64,000 nucleotides of DNA from Phormidium sp. FACHB-1136 (GCF_014697375.1 NZ_JACJRS010000011.1:16571-80570), one strand, 5' to 3'. Positions 54,982 to 64,000 are shown, numbered from the stretch's first letter. Notes: generated by a model not told the origin, from the sequence alone. Translations and numbers: made by a program.

Positions 54982-56604
54982 CTAATCATCTCTGAGCGCA
55001 ATCAGTTTTTCATCGAGTTCGGCGAGGTAGGGTTTGGCTACATCGTCGGGGAGAAGGCCCTTTAAAATGGCGTCATTGAGGGCACCTTTTTCGGCCAAAA
55101 ACAGGCGGCGATAGATGCCATCGAGGTAGGCGGGGTCGGTGGGCTGGCCCGATTTCTGGGCCATGCGTTGGTTATAGAGGTTCCGCAAATCGGTTTCGGA
55201 GGCGGCGATGCGGGCTTGGTAGGCGGCGTAGAGTTCTTCGTAGAGAAACTTGGGCAGGCTACCCACTTGTACTAGGTCTCGCAGTTCTGCTTGGGCGGCC
55301 TTGGCGGTGATGAGGTTCAGTTGAAGCGCTTCTACCCGCTGGCGCAGGGGCGAAATTTGGGATAGTTTCAGTTGCTTAACCAGCCAGGGCAGGGCCAGAC
55401 CTTGGCCAATCAGCGACACTAGCACGGTGCTAAAGACGAGGGTAATGACCGGACTGCGGTCGGGCAGGGTAAGGGGCAAACTGAGGGCCATGGCCATGGA
55501 TAGCGACCCTTTGACATTGCCTACAATCAACACATGCTGCCAGCGCAGGGGCAGGGGACGATCAACAAAGCGCAGCAGCCACAGGAGGGGATAAATCGAA
55601 AAAATGCGGCCCATTTGGTAGGCCACAATGGCAAACAGGGCGGCGGGAATGGTGGCGAGCAAAACACGCGGGTCTACCTCAATTCCGACGAGCAAAAAGA
55701 TGAAGGTATTGACCCCAAATCCGGCGTATTCCCAGAAGTTTAAGAGCGTGACTTTGATGGTGCCAGAGGTGTTGCGAAAGGCCAGGTTGCCGATGACGAG
55801 GCCCGCAATGACAACGGCAATGGCGCTAGACACCCCTAATATCTGTCCGATTTGGAAGGTTCCTAACGAAACCGCCATGGTCAGCAGGGTGTTACTCAGG
55901 GCGTCATCCAACTGGCGAAACAACCCCACACAGAGGTAGCCCAGCCCCAGCCCCAGCAGCCCACCCCCCACAAAGGCAATGAAAAACTGCTGCACCACCT
56001 GACTGGCGGTAAAACTGCCCTGGGTGTGGATAGTGGTGATGATACCCACCAGCACCAGCGCCACCCCATCGTTAAACAGGCTCTCGCCTTCGACAATGGT
56101 GGCCAATCGTCGGGGCACGGGCACCGTCCGAAAGGCCGCAATCACCGACACCGTATCGGTGATCGTCAGGATCACCGCCGCCGCACTGGCCGTAATCCAC
56201 ACGAACCCAAGACCGCCCCGCAGCAGCACCGTGGTAATCGCAGCCGAAAGGATCACCCCCGGCCCCGCCAGCAACAAAATCGGCTTGATGGTACTCCGCA
56301 AACGGCTGATGTCGGTGTTGATGGCCGCTTCAAAAATCAAGATCGGCAAAAACAGGTTCAGAATCACATCAGGGTTGAGCCCCACCGCCGGAGACAGCAA
56401 CTCTTTGGGAATGGCCAACCCCGCCAACACCAAGCCAATCACATAGGGAATTCGCAGCCAGCGCGTTACCAGCGTCGTTAGCGTAGCCACCAACAGCAGC
56501 ACAATCAGGGTGCTCACCAATCCGGCAAAGGCTTCGTTTGCCGGAACGAGGGTAGGGGCGGGGGAAAGTTGCAATGACCAAACCGGGGACAGGATGGGCG
56601 TCAT
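54982..56604 (-). CDS. nhaP: NhaP-type Na+/H+ antiporter
   Basis: 540 residues with about 12 membrane helices in the first 410 (VLAGLAIPKELLSPAVGLNPDVILNLFLPILIFEAAINTD, TDTVSVIAAFRTVPVPRRLATIVEGESLFNDGVALVLV), including the conserved acidic FNDG motif of CPA1 exchangers. A helical cytoplasmic tail of 130 residues follows. It exports sodium in exchange for protons. Confidence 0.93.
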   Translation of the reverse strand: MTPILSPVWSLQLSPAPTLVPANEAFAGLVSTLIVLLLVATLTTLVTRWLRIPYVIGLVLAGLAIPKELLSPAVGLNPDVILNLFLPILIFEAAINTDISRLRSTIKPILLLAGPGVILSAAITTVLLRGGLGFVWITASAAAVILTITDTVSVIAAFRTVPVPRRLATIVEGESLFNDGVALVLVGIITTIHTQGSFTASQVVQQFFIAFVGGGLLGLGLGYLCVGLFRQLDDALSNTLLTMAVSLGTFQIGQILGVSSAIAVVIAGLVIGNLAFRNTSGTIKVTLLNFWEYAGFGVNTFIFLLVGIEVDPRVLLATIPAALFAIVAYQMGRIFSIYPLLWLLRFVDRPLPLRWQHVLIVGNVKGSLSMAMALSLPLTLPDRSPVITLVFSTVLVSLIGQGLALPWLVKQLKLSQISPLRQRVEALQLNLITAKAAQAELRDLVQVGSLPKFLYEELYAAYQARIAASETDLRNLYNQRMAQKSGQPTDPAYLDGIYRRLFLAEKGALNDAILKGLLPDDVAKPYLAELDEKLIALRDD

Positions 56605-56743
56605 GGGGGGTACTCAACGCAGATCATGACAGCATCACCGTTAAGGGTAGCGCCAATGGTGACCGAACCCTGGGTGATCAGACGTTGAATCTAGCCGATT
56701 CGGGCCAGCCGATTGGGGTGAGGATGGCGGTGAACCCAAAAGG

Positions 56744-58192
56744 TTACAGAGGGGAACGTGATCGCCGCCAGTTGAACCAGTTTTCGGCCCAGTCTCGCCG
56801 TCGGTTGCCCGGTTGCCAGCGCTGCTGTTGCCAAGCCGCCACCATCTGTTCCAGGATTTCGCTGTGGCTGTGGGGCAGGGCCGACCATCGATCCCACTGG
56901 TGAAGGTGCTGATGGTTTTGCATCATCCCGGCCACGGTTTGAATCAGGTCTTGGGTGTAGGATCCCCAAATCTGTGCCCCCAGCAGTCGGCCATTGCGAT
57001 GCACCACCCAACGGCACAGCCCGGTCGTCTCCCCTGCTAGATGGGTGGCCAGGGTATCCCCCAGGTTAATTTGCAGGACTAGAGCCTCAGATCCAAACCA
57101 GTGTTGGGCCTGGGTCGCGGTCATACCCACGCGCCCTAGGGCGGGCTGCATGGGCAACAGGCTAGGGCGGTGGAACTGGGTGAGGCGGCGATAGGGCAGA
57201 TACAGGGCGTTTCGCACCGCAATGGACACATCCTGAAAATCTGTGGCGGTGGCCCAATAGCCCCCCAGGGCAGGCCCACAGGCAAAGACGCGGGGGTGAA
57301 GCGTACTGAGCCGATCATCCACCGGAATGCCCTGATCGTGGGGCCGCAGACCGAGGGCGGCTAGGTTCAAGCTTGCTGTGGCAGGGGTTTGGGCGGTACC
57401 GAGGATGAGGTGTTGACCCTGGAGGGTGGTGGCGTCGTCTAGGGTGACCTGAAATTCGCCGTCGTAGGTCACCGCCATCGGTCGCTGCCCCATCCGCACC
57501 GTCACGCCCGACGCCCGGAGCAGTTGTTCGCCAAACCGAGACAGATCCGCATCCTCCGTGGGCAACAGCCGTTCCCCCCGGCTCAGCAACGTGACCGAAC
57601 GGCCTAGGCGAGCTAGGGTTTGGGCCAGGGCAATCGCCGCCGGACTACGGCCCAGAATAATGGCACTGGTGGGGAGATCGTCCCAGGTAATCAGATCATC
57701 CAGGCAGCGGTAGGGGGTATCGGCCAAGCCAGGAATGGCGGGTATTGTCGTCTGGGTGGGGGGGCAGAGCACATAGCCCCTCGCCCGTAGGGAACGGTCG
57801 GCGGTGGTAAACACGAGTTTAGGCCGGGTGCGTCCTAGTCCGTGCAGTTGTCGATGAAACTGCCCCTGGGCCGTGATACCATCCACCCCCATCGCCGCCA
57901 AAGCAGAGGGCGAGAGGGAAACCGCCGCCAGTTCCATGGCCAACTGGATGCGCCGTCGCAGCGTAGCCCAGTCGGTCTCCAGGGCGGGCTGGGTTGAACC
58001 CTGGGGCGGGCCAAATCCTCCGTTTGCGGTCTGGGCCAAAATTTGTAGCCCCACCTGGGCTCCGAGGATGCGATCAACTTGGCCCGGTGGCTCTACTAGG
58101 GCTACCCGCGCCCCCTCCCGTGCCGCCAACGCCGCCGCCCGCCGCCCCTGCACCGTACCTCCCACCACCAGCAGATCGTAATCAACGCGCAT
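56744..58192 (-). CDS. FAD/NAD-disulfide-oxidoreductase-like protein lacking the active disulfide
   Basis: 482 residues from the ATG at 58192. The first Rossmann fold (DYDLLVVGGTVQGRRAAALAAREGARVALVE), the second (TSAIILGRSPAAIALAQTLARLGRSVTLLSRGERLLP), the FAD-binding HPRVFACGPALGGYWATATDF and a dimerisation domain are those of the Lpd/mercuric reductase family. The CxxxxC pair expected near residue 40 is absent (PGQVDRILGAQVG instead). Such slr0784-like or SynLpd-like proteins in cyanobacteria have no firm role. It may use another chemistry. Confidence 0.85.
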   Translation of the reverse strand: MRVDYDLLVVGGTVQGRRAAALAAREGARVALVEPPGQVDRILGAQVGLQILAQTANGGFGPPQGSTQPALETDWATLRRRIQLAMELAAVSLSPSALAAMGVDGITAQGQFHRQLHGLGRTRPKLVFTTADRSLRARGYVLCPPTQTTIPAIPGLADTPYRCLDDLITWDDLPTSAIILGRSPAAIALAQTLARLGRSVTLLSRGERLLPTEDADLSRFGEQLLRASGVTVRMGQRPMAVTYDGEFQVTLDDATTLQGQHLILGTAQTPATASLNLAALGLRPHDQGIPVDDRLSTLHPRVFACGPALGGYWATATDFQDVSIAVRNALYLPYRRLTQFHRPSLLPMQPALGRVGMTATQAQHWFGSEALVLQINLGDTLATHLAGETTGLCRWVVHRNGRLLGAQIWGSYTQDLIQTVAGMMQNHQHLHQWDRWSALPHSHSEILEQMVAAWQQQRWQPGNRRRDWAENWFNWRRSRSPL

Positions 58193-58291
58193 TATCACCG
58201 CTCCTAGGTTCATCCCCGGCTCATCCCCTTAGAATTGTGGCAGTCAACCCGGTCTTACGGTCGGGAAATGTTGATTTAACCCCCATTGGCC

Positions 58292-59200
58292 ATGGCAAAT
58301 TTCGGGAAAAATGCTCCAACTCAGCGCCTGTTGATCACAGGGGCGAGCGGCTTTTTGGGTGGGCCATTGAGCCAGCTTGCCCAGGCCCAGTGGCAGGTGG
58401 AGGGCCTCTACCATCGGCATCCCATCGAGATCCCAGGGGCGACCTGCCACCGCCTAGACCTCACGGATGCCCAGGCGGTGACGGCTTGGTTTGAGCAGTG
58501 GTTACCGGATGCGGTGATCCATACAGCGGCGATCTCCCAGCCCAATCGTTGCGAACAGGATCCCGATCTGTCCTACGCCATCAACGTGCAGGCCAGCGAG
58601 ACCCTAGCCACCCTCTGCCGCAAGGCTCACATTCCCCTGGTGTTCACCTCCACGGAGCAAGTCTTTGACGGCCAAGCCGCCCCCTACGACGAAACCGCCT
58701 CCCCCAACCCCATCAACACCTACGGACACCACAAACTCGAGGCCGAACAACGCATTTGGGCCATCTACCCCGCTGCCACCCTCTGTCGCCTGCCCCTGCT
58801 CTATGGCCCCCCTAGCCCCCATGGCACTTGCTTTTTGCAGGATTTCTTGGCTCGTTTACGGGCTGGTCAGCCCATTTCCCTGTTTATTGACGAATACCGT
58901 ACCCCCGCCTACGTGGAGGACGTGGCCGCTGGGCTGCTTTTGGCCCTAAATCACCCCGGCACCCTGCTGCACCTGGGTGGCCCAGAACGCCTCAGCCGCT
59001 ACGACTTTGGTCTGCGCATGGCCGAGGTCTTTGACTTGAAGGCCCACCTCATCCAACCCTGTCGCCAAGCCGATGTTGCCATGGCCGCCATCCGCCCCGC
59101 CGATGTGTCCTCCAATAGTCAGCGGGCTATGGCCCTGGGCTACCAACCCAGGACCATTGCGGCTGGCCTAATTGCCACTCGCCAGCGAGAATCTGCCTAA
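58292..59200 (+). CDS. extended SDR, RmlD-like NAD(P)-dependent reductase
   Basis: 302 residues. RLLITGASGFLGGPLSQLAQ is the dinucleotide fold, DAVIHTAAISQPNRCEQDP the second strand region, STEQVFDGQAAPYDE and NTYGHHKLEAE the Tyr-x3-Lys catalytic pair. The layout is that of dTDP-4-dehydrorhamnose reductases, but substrate cannot be told. Divergent from the oxidoreductase gene by about 100 bases. Confidence 0.88.
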   Translation: MANFGKNAPTQRLLITGASGFLGGPLSQLAQAQWQVEGLYHRHPIEIPGATCHRLDLTDAQAVTAWFEQWLPDAVIHTAAISQPNRCEQDPDLSYAINVQASETLATLCRKAHIPLVFTSTEQVFDGQAAPYDETASPNPINTYGHHKLEAEQRIWAIYPAATLCRLPLLYGPPSPHGTCFLQDFLARLRAGQPISLFIDEYRTPAYVEDVAAGLLLALNHPGTLLHLGGPERLSRYDFGLRMAEVFDLKAHLIQPCRQADVAMAAIRPADVSSNSQRAMALGYQPRTIAAGLIATRQRESA

Positions 59201-59357
59201 TCCGAAATCTGGCTTGCTGACCCCAGATATCAGCGGGCGAAAAGCCCTCGCCCCTTGTATATCCCCTTGGTGTTGGCGGCGCTCCATCGCTGGAGCGGTC
59301 AACAAAGGGCGTCCATTGCTCCAACCCATCGCCCTATTCACCGTTTGCTCAAATGTG

Positions 59358-59870
59358 TCATTCAAATAGCCGAAAATAGGGATACCGGACGGGAACTCCT
59401 GGTTCTTTTTCCAGGGTGAAGTTGATCACGGCCCACTGGGGATCATCGTCTTCTGAGGGGCTAAATTCTACGGGTAGGCCGTAGAGTTTGGGGGCTACCG
59501 ATGCATCGGCCTGACCGCGCCAGGGGGAGTTGCGTTCTAGGTAGCCGTTGACCAAGTCTTTATAGCGCTCGGCGATGATTACTCGTGTGGCCCGATACCC
59601 TTGGGTGTAGAGGCGATCTAGGGCTTCGTGGATTTCAAAGCGAATGCCGTCGGGATGGGTATGTTGGCGATACCAGTCGCCCTCCCACTGTCGCCAGTGC
59701 CGTCCTGATTGCAAGTGTACGAGGTCTTTAGTGTCGGGGTTGGCCTCAAAGGCTCCGTGGCGGGTGCAGAGGTAGGTATCCGTCAGGGTGAGGGCTGGGA
59801 TCGTCTGGCGACAGTGAGGGCACTGAATTTCTGGGCCGTAGATGGGGTATTGCAGGGCGGAATTAACCAT
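59358..59870 (-). CDS. TIGR02652-type cyanobacterial zinc-ribbon protein
   Basis: 170 residues from the ATG at 59870. IQCPHCRQTIPALTLTDTYLCTRHGAFEANP is the zinc ribbon; then HWRQWEGDWYRQHTHPDGIRFEIHEALDRLYTQGYRATRVIIAERYKDLV. This protein is conserved in cyanobacteria and of unknown function; it supports the taxonomic call. The frame runs on upstream without a better start. Confidence 0.88.
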   Translation of the reverse strand: MVNSALQYPIYGPEIQCPHCRQTIPALTLTDTYLCTRHGAFEANPDTKDLVHLQSGRHWRQWEGDWYRQHTHPDGIRFEIHEALDRLYTQGYRATRVIIAERYKDLVNGYLERNSPWRGQADASVAPKLYGLPVEFSPSEDDDPQWAVINFTLEKEPGVPVRYPYFRLFE

Positions 59871-60202
59871 TGGGCAGAAACCAGACACTTCCTCTAGAGA
59901 GCTGATCAATCGCGATGCTGTAGCCGTATTATACCGTTGGGATTCGGCGGACTCCGTAGCCAACATGGCTGAGAAAAGGCTAAATTCCCTAAAACTCTGG
60001 AAAATCTCTCCCTTAGCTTGGCTTTATCCAATCAGGCGGCATGGCAAAGTAACTCGGTCAAGGTATTGCAGAGAGGGCGAGGGACTTTAACGTACTCAAC
60101 GTCATCTTGTGATGGCTGAAAAAGCCGGGAAACCCATAGCGGGAGCCCCCTAGATAGTATCGGCCAACGGCCAAGACTGGACGCTTTATTCATTGGATTA
60201 CT

Positions 60203-61081
60203 CTAAGAGGGGGTTTCAGTCGGGATCTTGGGCTGAAAGAAGGACACCCCCGCTGCCGCCACCATAATTAGGGCAATGGCGACGATCATCTGCGCTGTTA
60301 GGGTTTCGCCCAGGCCCACAAAGCTGATGGTGGAGGCAATGGCGGGCTCTAGGCTGAGCAGTACCCCAAACACATTTACGGGCAAGCGACGCAGAGCGGC
60401 CATTTCTAAGGAATAGGGCAGGGCCGAGGCCAACACCGCTACCCCTAGGCCCAGGGCCAGAATGTCCGGGGACAGCATCGTCCAGCCATCCGCCGCCAGC
60501 CCCAAGGGCAGCAACGCCAGCCCCCCCACCGCCATCGACAGGGCCAACCCCTCTCCCCCCTGAAAGATACGCCCCATCCGAGCCGACAGCACAATATAGC
60601 CCCCCCAGGCCACCCCCGCCAGCAGGGCAAAGGCCACCCCCCAGGGGTCGAGGTTATCGGTGCGCAGGGGCGACAGCAACACCACCCCCACGGCAGCGAG
60701 GGCCACCCACAATCCATCAATCCAACGGCGGGAATACAGCAACGCCACCAGCAGCGGCCCAGAGAACTCAATCGCCACCGCCACCCCGGTGGGAATGCGG
60801 GCAATGGACAGGTAGAACAGGCTGTTCATGATCGCCAGGGACAGGCCAAACAAAACCAGCAGACGATAAGCCGCCGGAGTATGGCCCCGTAGCCGAGGTC
60901 GCCGCCAAATCATCAGCACCACCGCCGCCAGCCCCACCCGCAGCGTCACCATGCCCAACGGCCCCACCTGCCCAAACAAGCTCTTGGCGAGGGTAGCTCC
61001 TATCTGAATCGAGACCATCGACCCAATCACCAAAAACGGAGCAGGTAGCCAAGCAAACAGCGAAGACAGCAGACGCAGCAT
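60203..61081 (-). CDS. EamA/DMT-family transporter (RhtA-like)
   Basis: 292 residues, ten membrane helices in two EamA repeats (QIGATLAKSLFGQVGPLGMVTLRVGLAAVVLMIWRRPRLRG and GVALLYSRR... LEMAALRRLPVNVFGVLLSLEPAIASTISFVGLGETLT). This family exports amino acids and related metabolites (RhtA/YddG). Substrate cannot be predicted. Confidence 0.92.
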   Translation of the reverse strand: MLRLLSSLFAWLPAPFLVIGSMVSIQIGATLAKSLFGQVGPLGMVTLRVGLAAVVLMIWRRPRLRGHTPAAYRLLVLFGLSLAIMNSLFYLSIARIPTGVAVAIEFSGPLLVALLYSRRWIDGLWVALAAVGVVLLSPLRTDNLDPWGVAFALLAGVAWGGYIVLSARMGRIFQGGEGLALSMAVGGLALLPLGLAADGWTMLSPDILALGLGVAVLASALPYSLEMAALRRLPVNVFGVLLSLEPAIASTISFVGLGETLTAQMIVAIALIMVAAAGVSFFQPKIPTETPS

Positions 61082-61427
61082 GGAGGATCGAAGGAGGGTA
61101 GGTGATGGGGACAGAGGCCCGTTAACTGAGGCCCGTTAACAGACGCCCTTTAAAGGCATAACTCCCGACCCAGGGGGCCAGGAGTTGCTTCAGTATACGA
61201 GGTTCAGCTAGGAGGTGGAGTTCTGTATAGCAGACGGTTTAGCTGGGCGAGCCCAGTGCTTGGCTGACCCGCCCCCATCATTCCCCAAACGGTTCCCTGG
61301 ATCTGTATTCAAACGGAAGAAAATCTAAATTTTTACATTTCTTTTTCTATTTTGTGCGTAACTTCACGATCCTAGGGCCATACTTCCACGGAATAACTCT
61401 TGGCCTTAACCTTCCGACAACTTCAGA

Positions 61428-61462
61428 ACCCCTCTCCCCAAGGGAGAGAGGCAGGGGTGAGG
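61428..61462. repeat. dispersed palindromic repeat, copy 1
   Basis: ACCCCTCTCCCC followed by GGGAGAGAGGCAGGGGTGAGG forms a long hairpin in the 424-base gap between the XRE gene and the transporter. Related sequence at 63363-63404. Such CCCTCTCC hairpins are widespread between cyanobacterial genes. The remainder of 61082-61505 shows nothing else. Confidence 0.7.
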
Positions 61463-61505
61463 ACGAAGGCCATGGCAAAGGGATAGTCATTTCTATGGAA
61501 CACGC

Positions 61506-62252
61506 TTAATCTCCAGATGACCCGATAGGGATCACCCTGGCGCGATAGATCAGGCAATCCCCATGCCAGTAGCCCACATGGCGCACCTGTACGGCTTCCC
61601 CCGGTTGCGTAGAACGTTCCGGCTGGTGAAGTTGCGGATCGTAGGGCACCGTTTCCCCCACGGCACCAATGGGCTGCACCGACCAGGTTTGCAGCAACGC
61701 CTGGAGGGGACGGGTGAGGGGAAGGATTTTGCTGGCCTGTAGATCGGGCTTTTGTTGCGCTGCCTGCACGGCATTGGGCCACATCAACAGCCAAGATTCA
61801 ATCACCGTGAGGGCTTCCCGCTGCACCTGTTGTCGAATCGTCTGCTCTTGACTGGCCATCTGTTGCCGCAGTCGCTCATACTCCTGGCGTAGGGCGGCGA
61901 TGGTGGCGGTTGAGTCGGTTGAGCCGGAACTAGGCGTTGGGGCTAGGGCTGGGGTTGAGGCTGAGGTCGAGGCTAGGGCTGGGGTTAAGTCTGGGGCTGA
62001 GTCTGGAGAGGCCGCTGAATCGGCAAACTGAGCGATCAAATCAGCCACGGATACCCCTAAGGCTTGGCTAATCCGTTGCACCTGTTCTAGACGCATTTTC
62101 CCAATCTGCCCCCGTCGCAGTGGATTGAGACTGGAGCGCGACAGCCCCGTCTGCTGGCTCAGGGCGCGGTAGCTGGGGATGTGGGCCTGGGTCATCCGTT
62201 GCCTTAGGGAGGCATCGTAGGGGAAGGGCTGGGGGGCTGGGGGAGTCGCCAT
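61506..62252 (-). CDS. XRE-type regulator with long C-terminal part (248 aa)
   Basis: Helix-turn-helix at residues 12-70 (SLRQRMTQAHIPSYRALSQQTGLSRSSLNPLRRGQIGKMRLEQVQRISQALGVSVADLIAQF). Then a Ser/Thr/Pro/Ala-rich linker with LA/ST-P repeats, a coiled coil (ATIAALRQEYERLRQQMASQEQTIRQQV), and a C-terminal SH3-like domain (GEAVQVRHVGYWHGDCLIYRARVIPI). Conserved in cyanobacteria; two palindromes precede its start. Confidence 0.8.
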   Translation of the reverse strand: MATPPAPQPFPYDASLRQRMTQAHIPSYRALSQQTGLSRSSLNPLRRGQIGKMRLEQVQRISQALGVSVADLIAQFADSAASPDSAPDLTPALASTSASTPALAPTPSSGSTDSTATIAALRQEYERLRQQMASQEQTIRQQVQREALTVIESWLLMWPNAVQAAQQKPDLQASKILPLTRPLQALLQTWSVQPIGAVGETVPYDPQLHQPERSTQPGEAVQVRHVGYWHGDCLIYRARVIPIGSSGD

Positions 62253-62272
62253 GATGACAGCAGAATATACGG

Positions 62273-62303
62273 CTGATAGACTATCAGGCTGACAGACTAT
62301 CAG
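62273..62303. promoter_or_regulatory. tandem operator before the XRE gene
   Basis: CTGATAG-A-CTATCAG (perfect, 62273-62287) and CTGACAG-A-CTATCAG (62289-62303) start 16 bp apart and lie 21-51 bases before the ATG at 62252; likely autoregulatory sites. Confidence 0.6.
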
Positions 62304-62306
62304 GTA

Positions 62307-62687
62307 TTAGGACTGAATGCGCTGGAAGCGACGCCCAAAGGGAAAGAGTGCCACCACAATCAGTTTGACGTGTTGTTTGGCAAAGGGCAGACCAATAATG
62401 GTAATGGCCAGAATGGCGGCGTGAACCAGGTGGGCAAGGGCAATTTCCCAACCCACAAAGATCATCCACAGCACATTCAGGATGATATTCAGGACGCCGT
62501 TTGGGTTTTCGTCCTCCACAATCTCGCGGCCAAAGGGGGTCATGGTGGCGGTGCCCAGTTTGATCGCTTGCAGGCCAAAGGGAATGCCGATGATGGTGAG
62601 GCAAAGCAGCAGACCACCTAGGATGTAGCCCAAACCCGTCAGGAATCCCCCGAAAATGAGCCAGATGATATTACCGAATAAACTCAT
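62307..62687 (-). CDS. yccF: YccF-family inner-membrane protein
   Basis: 126 residues with two repeated halves, each with two membrane helices and an IIGIPFG/IIGLPFA motif: LGGLLLCLTIIGIPFGLQAIKLG and AILAITIIGLPFAKQHVKLIVVALFPFG. YccF domains are widely conserved with no settled function. No overlap with neighbours. Confidence 0.9.
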   Translation of the reverse strand: MSLFGNIIWLIFGGFLTGLGYILGGLLLCLTIIGIPFGLQAIKLGTATMTPFGREIVEDENPNGVLNIILNVLWMIFVGWEIALAHLVHAAILAITIIGLPFAKQHVKLIVVALFPFGRRFQRIQS

Positions 62688-62790
62688 GGTTGGGGAACCT
62701 CTTAAATAACGACATGGTAAGGCGTAGTCGCCTACAGGATAACCAATGGCCTATCTGGTGTCATAAAGTCTCTGGCTTGTTGGCCAGCCC

Positions 62791-63255
62791 CTAGGGCAGC
62801 GCGGCGGTGGATAGGGCGGATGTCGGTCGCACCGCCGGGGAGGGTTCGAGCTTGATCATGTCGAAGGTGTCTCCAAGGGCCGCTATCAGGGTTTGGCGGG
62901 TGTGGTCGTGGGCTTGGCGTTCGCTGTGGAGGGACTGGTTCAACTGTTGGCAGCGCTGCACCAAGGCCGTGAGTTGCCCTTGAAGGCTCGACATTGAACC
63001 CGCCTGTTCTAGCCCCTCGGCTAGGGTTTGGGCTTCGGCCTGGGCAAGCTTCTGTTCCTCTAGGCGCTGGATCAGGTCGGCGATTTGGGCCTGATACTGT
63101 TCGGCCTCTTGGCGGCGTTGGCGGGCTTCATTTTCGTAGAGCCGTCGCCAGTTGGCGGCGCTGTTGTGGGCTTGGTCGCGTTCGCGGCGGGTATCGGCCA
63201 ATTGGCGCTGAAGGGTGCGCACCTCGGCAATCCACTGGGTTAGGTCTTGGCTCAT
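62791..63255 (-). CDS. coiled-coil protein (154 aa)
   Basis: Nearly the whole length is heptad-patterned helix (LQRQLADTRRERDQAHNSAANWRRLYENEARQRRQEAEQYQAQIADLIQRLEEQKLAQAEAQ), with a short variable C-terminus. Role unknown; cyanobacterial homologues look likely. Confidence 0.75.
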   Translation of the reverse strand: MSQDLTQWIAEVRTLQRQLADTRRERDQAHNSAANWRRLYENEARQRRQEAEQYQAQIADLIQRLEEQKLAQAEAQTLAEGLEQAGSMSSLQGQLTALVQRCQQLNQSLHSERQAHDHTRQTLIAALGDTFDMIKLEPSPAVRPTSALSTAALP

Positions 63256-63362
63256 TCCGGCAACCCTAGTCTAGGACGGTATCGCCGCCCAGTATAGCGA
63301 GCCTTGCGGAATCTGCACCGCTAACCTAAGCGAAGGAGTAGATCTCCCTTAGCAGGGGCTTG

Positions 63363-63404
63363 GCCCTCACCCCCAGCCCCTCTCCCAGAATGGAGAGGCA
63401 GGGT
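63363..63404. repeat. dispersed palindromic repeat, copy 2
   Basis: CCCTCACCCCCAGCCCCTCTCCC and the answering GGAGAGGCAGGG lie immediately after the transposase relic. Similar to 61428-61462. The piece is typical of intergenic repeats in cyanobacteria. Confidence 0.7.
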
Positions 63405-63408
63405 GGTT

Positions 63409-64000
63409 TCATACCAATAAAGAAAAAATGTAATGGATCCGGTTGGCCCAATCTCTGAGGGCTTGGGGCACGGTTCGCCAGCCTTGTCGTCGGGCCAGGG
63501 TAATGGCAAAGGTGTTGAAAATACTCCAGGTGACGGGGGCATGGCCGCCCCGGCGGGGTGGGTAATCCTCCTCAAAGGTGACATCTTTGACCCAGTGCAA
63601 GCCGTTCTCAATCTGCCAATGCTGTTGACTGGCGTGGAGGAGGTCGGTCGCGCTCCAGGGGGCGCTGCCGAGGTAGTAGACCGTTTCGGAAAAGGGTTTC
63701 TGGTCACGTTCGCTGCTGCGGTGAACCACCCCGACCCAGGCGAGAGGCGACATGAATCTCACTGGCCTTGGCATTCTCCATCCGCCGCAGATGGATCACC
63801 CCCAGATGACGTTCATACAGCGAGACTATCGTCGTAAAGTTCTGCTCCGCCGTCTGTCCCCCAACGCGGGTACAGCGCAGGCTTTTGCCATCTATCGACA
63901 TCAACGCTCCACAGGCCAGCGGTAACGTGGCGATGGCCCAGGCATTGAACCCCTCCACCCACCCCTGAGAATCCACCGCCAACGACGTTCGGCGAAACGT
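63409..64000 (-). pseudogene. ISAs1-family transposase relic, 5' end outside window
   Basis: The frame entering from the right edge reads AVDSQGWVEGFNAWAIATLPLACG then SIDGKSLRCTRVGG and TIVSLYERHLGVIHLRRMENAKASEI, the first DDE region; it stops at 63704. A second frame (63409-63774) has QKPFSETVYYLGSAPWSATDLLHASQQHWQIENGLHWVKDVTFEED, the transposase end. The central catalytic stretch (expected after KASEI, with the second Asp) is missing, about 100 codons, and the frames do not join. So it is an internally deleted, inactive copy. Confidence 0.85.

Noticed and set aside
62791..63255. Similarity of the coiled-coil protein to the HlyD-like adaptor
   Set aside because: Only heptad pattern in common; no lipoyl domain or membrane helix.

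Overview
The window looks cyanobacterial. The evidence is a TIGR02652-type zinc-ribbon protein, a DUF1822 plus CHAT protease pair, a LexA box of the cyanobacterial form in front of a recA, and a glutathione-dependent formaldehyde dehydrogenase beside an NhaP antiporter. The mix suggests a filamentous, Leptolyngbya-like genome, but the species cannot be fixed from this sequence. No rRNA or tRNA gene was seen.

Two regions meet near 53.05 kb. Right of it (53-64 kb) is ordinary chromosome: the 3' part of comM, adhC/frmA, an NhaP antiporter, a flavoprotein, an SDR, an EamA transporter, an XRE protein, YccF and a decayed ISAs1-type transposase. Left of it (1-53 kb) is accessory DNA of plasmid, ICE or island type: a UvrD-like helicase, an ArdC antirestriction protein, many small orphan genes, small DNA-binding proteins, toxin-antitoxin-like pairs, a compact tyrosine recombinase beside iteron-like repeats, a NERD-UvrD helicase, a secreted nuclease and a complete type I-E CRISPR-Cas locus. 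comM lacks its 5' half exactly where the accessory DNA begins, so the accessory block probably sits inside comM, with its other end beyond base 1.

Layout of the left region. 0-5.9 kb: a minus-strand run of about ten small plasmid-type genes. Several gaps carry a recurring leader: a hairpin whose loop is ACGACCA on a changing stem, then CCCAGAACGA and a ribosome binding site. 5.4-6.6 kb: a SWIM zinc-finger gene and a SLOG-fold gene, each preceded by two ATCTA-N4-TAGAT palindromes spaced exactly 22 bp. 6.6-7.6 kb: GC-rich DNA with G-quadruplex-prone runs and a strong structured-RNA candidate. 7.8-22 kb: secreted proteins, small operons and an XRE + PIN-like/DUF1822 + CHAT-membrane module. 22-29 kb: recombinase, iteron-like repeats, NERD helicase, nuclease, pentapeptide protein and LexA-controlled recA. 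29.8-43.6 kb: a CRISPR array of 67 repeats and the operon WYL-cas3-cas8e-cse2-cas7e-cas5e-cas6e-cas1-cas2, with the array only 20 bp past cas2. 44-53 kb: two related exported proteins, a membrane protein and a tightly overlapping six-gene operon (HTH, AAA ATPase with membrane tail, small protein, YdjM-like protein, HlyD-like adaptor, exported coiled coil).

A second motif, TTATCCCCAGAACA, recurs many times in the left region, including twice upstream of the CRISPR operon. I did not see it in the right region, so it may be a regulatory signature of the accessory block. All family calls come from reading motifs; no database search was possible.
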